From JAFGPJ01 sp964439135 (GTDB lineage: Bacteria > Planctomycetota > Phycisphaerae > Sedimentisphaerales > Anaerobacaceae): a stretch of 64,000 nt of DNA. Every line of letters starts with the position of its first letter. Within the stretch, counting starts at the first letter, position 1. Positions 60,771 to 64,000 of this stretch are shown here, in pieces. The notes under the pieces were generated by a model, which saw nothing but the letters and a program-made list of their open reading frames with translations, made no database searches and was not told the origin of the DNA. The position numbers and the translations under genes were made by a program. Location: assembly GCA_964439135.1 (NCBI GenBank), contig CAYTNN010000001.1, forward strand, positions 1 through 64,000, in the 5' to 3' direction.

Positions 60771-62588
60771 ATGCTCAAGAGAACACATAATTGCGGCCAG
60801 CTTCGTTTGGAAGACGCCGGCAAAAAAGTTGCGTTGGCAGGATGGGTCCACTCCTATCGCGACCACGGCAATCTGGTATTCATCGACCTGCGTGACAGAG
60901 AAGGTTTGACACAGATTGTTTTCGACCCTGAGACTAAGCCGGAAATGCATAAACTGGCCAAGACGGCCCGCTGCGAATGGGTCATTGCAGCCGAAGGCGT
61001 GGTTCAGCCCAGAAGCGAGGGCATGGAGAACCCGAAGCTGGCGACCGGGGAAATCGAGATTGCCGCCGAGCGGCTGGAGATTCTCAATACATCGAAAACG
61101 CCGCCGTTCGAAATGGACAGCGCCGAGAAAACGGGCGAGGAGCTGCGCCTGGAGAACAGGTATATCGATCTTCGCCGGCCCCAGATGCAGAAAAAACTCC
61201 GCACGCGGCACCGGGTGACGATGGTTGTGCGGGATTATTTCGACAAGCTTGGCTTCTGGGAGATCGAGACGCCGATGCTGGCAAAGAGCACGCCGGAAGG
61301 GGCGAGAGATTTTCTCGTGCCGAGCAGGTTGTCCCAGAACTGCTTCTACGCGCTGCCGCAATCGCCGCAGCTCTTCAAGCAGATTCTCATGGTCAGCGGC
61401 GTCGATAAATATTTCCAGATTGTGCGCTGCTTCCGCGATGAAGACCCGCGAGCCGACCGGCAGGCCGAGTTTACGCAGATCGATGTCGAGATGAGCTTTG
61501 TCGATGTGGACGATGTCATCGCCGTTCACCAGAACCTTGTGGCGCGAGTCTGGAAGCGGATTCTGGATATGGATGTCCCGATGCCGATGCGGCGAATGAC
61601 TTACAAAGACGCGATGGCCGATTACGGGACCGACAGGCCGGACCTGCGTTTCGATATGAAGCTCAAAGATATTTCCGACCTGGCTAAACAAACTTCGTTT
61701 AACGTTTTTACTTCGACCATTGAAAAAGGTGGAGTCGTCAAAGGCCTCTGCGTCCCGGGTGGCGATAAGTATTCAAGAAGCGATATCGAAAAAACGCTCA
61801 CGAGTTTCGTCGGCGACTACGGCGCCAAGGGCCTGGCCTGGTCCAAGGTCAAGGCCGAAGACGGCGCATTTTCACTGCTGGGCGGCACCGCCAAGTTCTT
61901 CGGCCCTGATTTGCAGAAGCAACTATTCGAACGCTTTGGGGCGAAGGATGGCGATTTGCTTTTGTTTGTTGCCGATAGCGAAGAAGCTGCCAACAAGGCT
62001 CTGGCACCTTTGCGATGCAGGCTCGCCCGCGAATTGAAGCTCTACGACAAGGGCCGATTCGAATTCGTGTGGATTGTGGACTTTCCGCTGTTCGAGTGGA
62101 ACGAGGACGAAAAGCGTTACGATTCACTTCACCATCCTTTTACTTCTCCTGTCGAAGAGGATTTGGGCAAGCTTGAGACGGACCCTGCCAACATTTGTTC
62201 GCAGGCTTATGATATCGTGGTCAACGGCTCTGAAATCGGCGGCGGCAGTATTCGTATCCACGATCCGAAAGTGCAGCAGAAGGTCTTCGACCTGCTCAAT
62301 ATCTCAAGAGAACAGGCAAAGCAGCGTTTCGGGTTTTTTTTGAAGGCCCTGGAATACGGCGCTCCGCCTCACGGGGGAATCGCCTTCGGCCTCGATCGGA
62401 TGGTTATGCTGCTGACCAACACAGAAAACATTCGGGATGTTATCGCTTTTCCAAAGACCCAGAAAGGCCAGTGTCTCTTAACCGATGCGCCGAGCGAGGT
62501 GGACCAAAAACAGCTCGACGAGCTTAACCTGCGAATGCAGAGACACTCGCGTGTAATCGAGCAGCAAATCGAAGAGCAGAAGCAGTAG
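60771..62588 (+). CDS. aspS: Aspartyl-tRNA synthetase
   Basis: 605 residues from ATG 60771; the longer ORF start at 60723 is in the upstream gap. Class II synthetase charging tRNA-Asp (or also Asn if no AsnS). N-terminal OB anticodon-binding (VALAGWVHSYRDHGNLVFID), motif 2 VRCFRDEDPRADRQAEFTQI, GAD-type insert and motif 3 AFGLDRMVMLL near the end. Bacterial length. Standard housekeeping gene, GAGA-like weak ribosome binding site. A long hairpin follows at 62593-62630. Confidence 0.96.
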   Translation: MLKRTHNCGQLRLEDAGKKVALAGWVHSYRDHGNLVFIDLRDREGLTQIVFDPETKPEMHKLAKTARCEWVIAAEGVVQPRSEGMENPKLATGEIEIAAERLEILNTSKTPPFEMDSAEKTGEELRLENRYIDLRRPQMQKKLRTRHRVTMVVRDYFDKLGFWEIETPMLAKSTPEGARDFLVPSRLSQNCFYALPQSPQLFKQILMVSGVDKYFQIVRCFRDEDPRADRQAEFTQIDVEMSFVDVDDVIAVHQNLVARVWKRILDMDVPMPMRRMTYKDAMADYGTDRPDLRFDMKLKDISDLAKQTSFNVFTSTIEKGGVVKGLCVPGGDKYSRSDIEKTLTSFVGDYGAKGLAWSKVKAEDGAFSLLGGTAKFFGPDLQKQLFERFGAKDGDLLLFVADSEEAANKALAPLRCRLARELKLYDKGRFEFVWIVDFPLFEWNEDEKRYDSLHHPFTSPVEEDLGKLETDPANICSQAYDIVVNGSEIGGGSIRIHDPKVQQKVFDLLNISREQAKQRFGFFLKALEYGAPPHGGIAFGLDRMVMLLTNTENIRDVIAFPKTQKGQCLLTDAPSEVDQKQLDELNLRMQRHSRVIEQQIEEQKQ

Positions 62589-62592
62589 GTGA

Positions 62593-62630
62593 GGGTCCCC
62601 ATTTCGTATAAAACAGCGAAATGTGGGCCC
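62593..62630 (+). promoter_or_regulatory. Long hairpin between aspS and histidine kinase gene
   Basis: GGGTCCCCATTTCG pairs with CGAAATGTGGGCCC in a 14-bp stem with one G-T and one C-A position. Loop TATAAAACAG. No T-run follows, and the kinase ATG is 20 nt downstream, so it may attenuate read-through or block translation of the kinase. Confidence 0.5.
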
Positions 62631-62649
62631 GACAGCAGGTTCTGAATTT

Positions 62650-64000
62650 ATGCGTATAAATGTACGGCATATTTGGCAAAGGCTCTTGAAGTATTTGCGG
62701 TTCTGGCCTTTGCCGCTGGCGAAGAAGGTTCAAGTCACCTTTGGTGCCGCTGTGCTCCTGGTCCTGACACTGGCACTATCGATACCTTATATATGGATGG
62801 GCCAGCTTATAAAAAAAGACCTGCTCGATACCGGGCGGTCAAGGTCAATAGTGCTGCTCGACCGACATTTCCAGTCAAAAGAGCCCAGCCAGACTCTTCT
62901 GCCGCTGGATAGTATTGGTCAGGTCCGTGATCCTAACGATAGCGATATATCCTGGATTCGCTTCACACAAGACGATGGAAACATACTCCTGGAACTGGAT
63001 ACAGACGTCAGAGACATGATCGAGACTCTGAAAGAAGATCCGGATCGGTATGAAGATATCCTGCTTGAGAAAAATGAAGGTCGTTTGGAGAGCCATTACG
63101 TACGAATATTCAGGGCTACTGGTCACTGTGTAAGCTGCCACAATCCGCAGGGTTCCGCCGGTCCCTTTGCGCTCAATAAGTTGATCGGTGCGGCGATTAT
63201 TCGAAACCGGGACCTCGCCAGTGAAATCAATAAAACAGTCTTTATGAATCGCATCTGGATTATCGTGGCCGGCCTGATCGGCGGCGCCGGCGCGATAGTC
63301 GTTTTCTACATGATAACCCAGCGTCTGATCCTTCGGCCAATCCGGCAGTTGCGGGCGCTGGCAAACAACGTCGCCGAGGGAAATCTCGAAATAAGAAGCT
63401 CAATCGCAACAAGGGACGAATATGAAAAGCTGGCCAAAGCATTCAACCACATGCTCGATACACTGCAGGCGATGCAGGAAAAATTGCGGCAGGCGAACAA
63501 GCAGCTCGACGCCAAAATCGCCGAGCTTTCGGGGCGGAATATCGAGCTGTTCAAGGCCAACAAGATCAAAGGCGAATTCCTGGCAAATATCTCACACGAA
63601 TTCAGAACGCCGTTGAATGCGATTTTGGGATTCGCCCAGGTCTTGAAGGACAAACCTCTTTTATTAAAAAAGGAGAAAGCACAAAGATACGCTGAGAATA
63701 TTATCACCAGCGGCAACAATCTTCTGAATATGATTAACGACCTGCTGGAACTGGCAAAAACCCAGGCTGGAAAAATGGAGCTGCATATAGGAGAAGCTTC
63801 CGTAGCCGATTTACTTAAGAATCTCCTGTCTCAGTTTTCACTACTTACAAAGAAGAAGAAAATCAAAGTCAAGCTGATTGTCCAGCCGGATTTGCCGCTC
63901 GTTGTCACCGACGTCGGCAAGGTCCAGCAGATCCTTTATAATTTCCTGAGCAACGCGGCGAAGTTTACTCCCGCTCGTGGCAGGATTGAGATTGAAGCTC
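62650..64000 (+). CDS. Sensor histidine kinase with periplasmic CxxCH heme motif (3' truncated)
   Basis: At least 450 residues, continuing past the window end. TM1 about residues 30-48, periplasmic domain with C160-V-S-C163-H164 in TGHCVSCHNPQG (c-type heme binding), TM2 about 200-222, HAMP around 223-275 (RPIRQLRALANNVAEGNLEI), coiled-coil linker, dimerisation domain with H316 in ISHEFRTPLNAI and the start of HATPase (NFLSNAAKFTP). Phosphorylates a response regulator; heme suggests redox or gas sensing. Not delimited at the 3' end, so partner regulator is unseen. Large hairpin 20 nt upstream. Confidence 0.88.
   Translation, partial: MRINVRHIWQRLLKYLRFWPLPLAKKVQVTFGAAVLLVLTLALSIPYIWMGQLIKKDLLDTGRSRSIVLLDRHFQSKEPSQTLLPLDSIGQVRDPNDSDISWIRFTQDDGNILLELDTDVRDMIETLKEDPDRYEDILLEKNEGRLESHYVRIFRATGHCVSCHNPQGSAGPFALNKLIGAAIIRNRDLASEINKTVFMNRIWIIVAGLIGGAGAIVVFYMITQRLILRPIRQLRALANNVAEGNLEIRSSIATRDEYEKLAKAFNHMLDTLQAMQEKLRQANKQLDAKIAELSGRNIELFKANKIKGEFLANISHEFRTPLNAILGFAQVLKDKPLLLKKEKAQRYAENIITSGNNLLNMINDLLELAKTQAGKMELHIGEASVADLLKNLLSQFSLLTKKKKIKVKLIVQPDLPLVVTDVGKVQQILYNFLSNAAKFTPARGRIEIEA

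Noticed and set aside
1..64000. CRISPR arrays
   Set aside because: No regularly spaced direct repeats of 24-40 nt were seen anywhere in the window.

Overview
The window looks like one scaffold of a metagenome-assembled bacterial genome (it contains a 100-N gap at 1108-1207). It most probably comes from Planctomycetota, class Phycisphaerae or a close relative. The grounds are indirect: two secreted proteins with dockerin-like Ca-binding repeats, a PEP-CTERM protein, a Tat-exported sulfatase next to a giant FAD-dependent oxidoreductase, FG-GAP and M14-like secreted proteins, and many signal peptides. No rRNA, tRNA or CRISPR array was seen.

Layout. (a) 1-12.7 kb is chromosomal: a polyprenyl synthase fragment, an acyltransferase broken by the gap, a DUF502 operon, a four-gene operon (AI-2E family permease, secreted TIM-barrel hydrolase-like protein, secreted beta-propeller-like protein, sugar-binding lipoprotein), a pectate lyase with dockerin repeats, and a PEP-CTERM protein with a long, apparently structured leader. 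(b) 13.1-27.9 kb, minus strand, is a tailed-phage structural cluster: portal, scaffold-like protein, SU10/DUF5309-like major capsid, head-tail and tail proteins, a LamG fibre-like protein, a tail-hub candidate and small membrane proteins. A radical-SAM gene is embedded in opposite orientation, and a methyltransferase gene is cut by one in-frame stop. (c) 28.4-34.6 kb holds non-phage cargo: a glycoside hydrolase, a PfkB kinase, a DUF4186 protein, an AbiEi/AbiEii-like toxin-antitoxin pair with two palindromic operators, a SagB-type oxidoreductase and a deleted dehydrogenase remnant. (d) 34.7-38.5 kb, plus strand, is a phage early module: sigma-like HTH protein, ABC ATPase, Mom-like GNAT acetyltransferase, ParB-domain protein, a 31-residue micro-ORF and a replication protein. 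(e) 38.5-40.1 kb is a secreted dockerin plus chagasin-like inhibitor protein. (f) 40.7-43.6 kb is a second phage early module with DnaB, a double SANT/Myb-like HTH protein and a small-terminase candidate. (g) 43.7-49.7 kb is a sulfatase, FAD oxidoreductase and Fe-S protein cluster lying between the small- and large-terminase genes. (h) 49.8-51.3 kb is the large terminase. (i) 51.3-64 kb is chromosomal again: cysK, three copies of a GGA-rich hairpin element, ankyrin, DUF3788 and FG-GAP proteins, a paralogous pair of M14 carboxypeptidase-like proteins (one with a destroyed active site), an MscS channel fused to a ParB domain, aspS and the start of a heme-motif histidine kinase.

The main message is that one phage genome appears broken into blocks separated by host-type genes. 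If 28-51.3 kb is mentally inverted, the phage genes become collinear in canonical order (early, replication, terminase, portal, capsid, tail) on one strand. A roughly 155-bp element with a 41-nt identical core sits about 80 nt upstream of both the portal operon and the dnaB operon, in the same orientation relative to those genes. No integrase, tape-measure protein or lysin was recognised. The element is therefore either a remodelled or defective prophage, or a domesticated particle-forming system; the sequence alone does not decide. The most novel candidates are the ABC-ATPase/Mom-like/ParB operon, the MscS-ParB fusion, the triplicated GGA-rich hairpins and the shared phage regulatory element.
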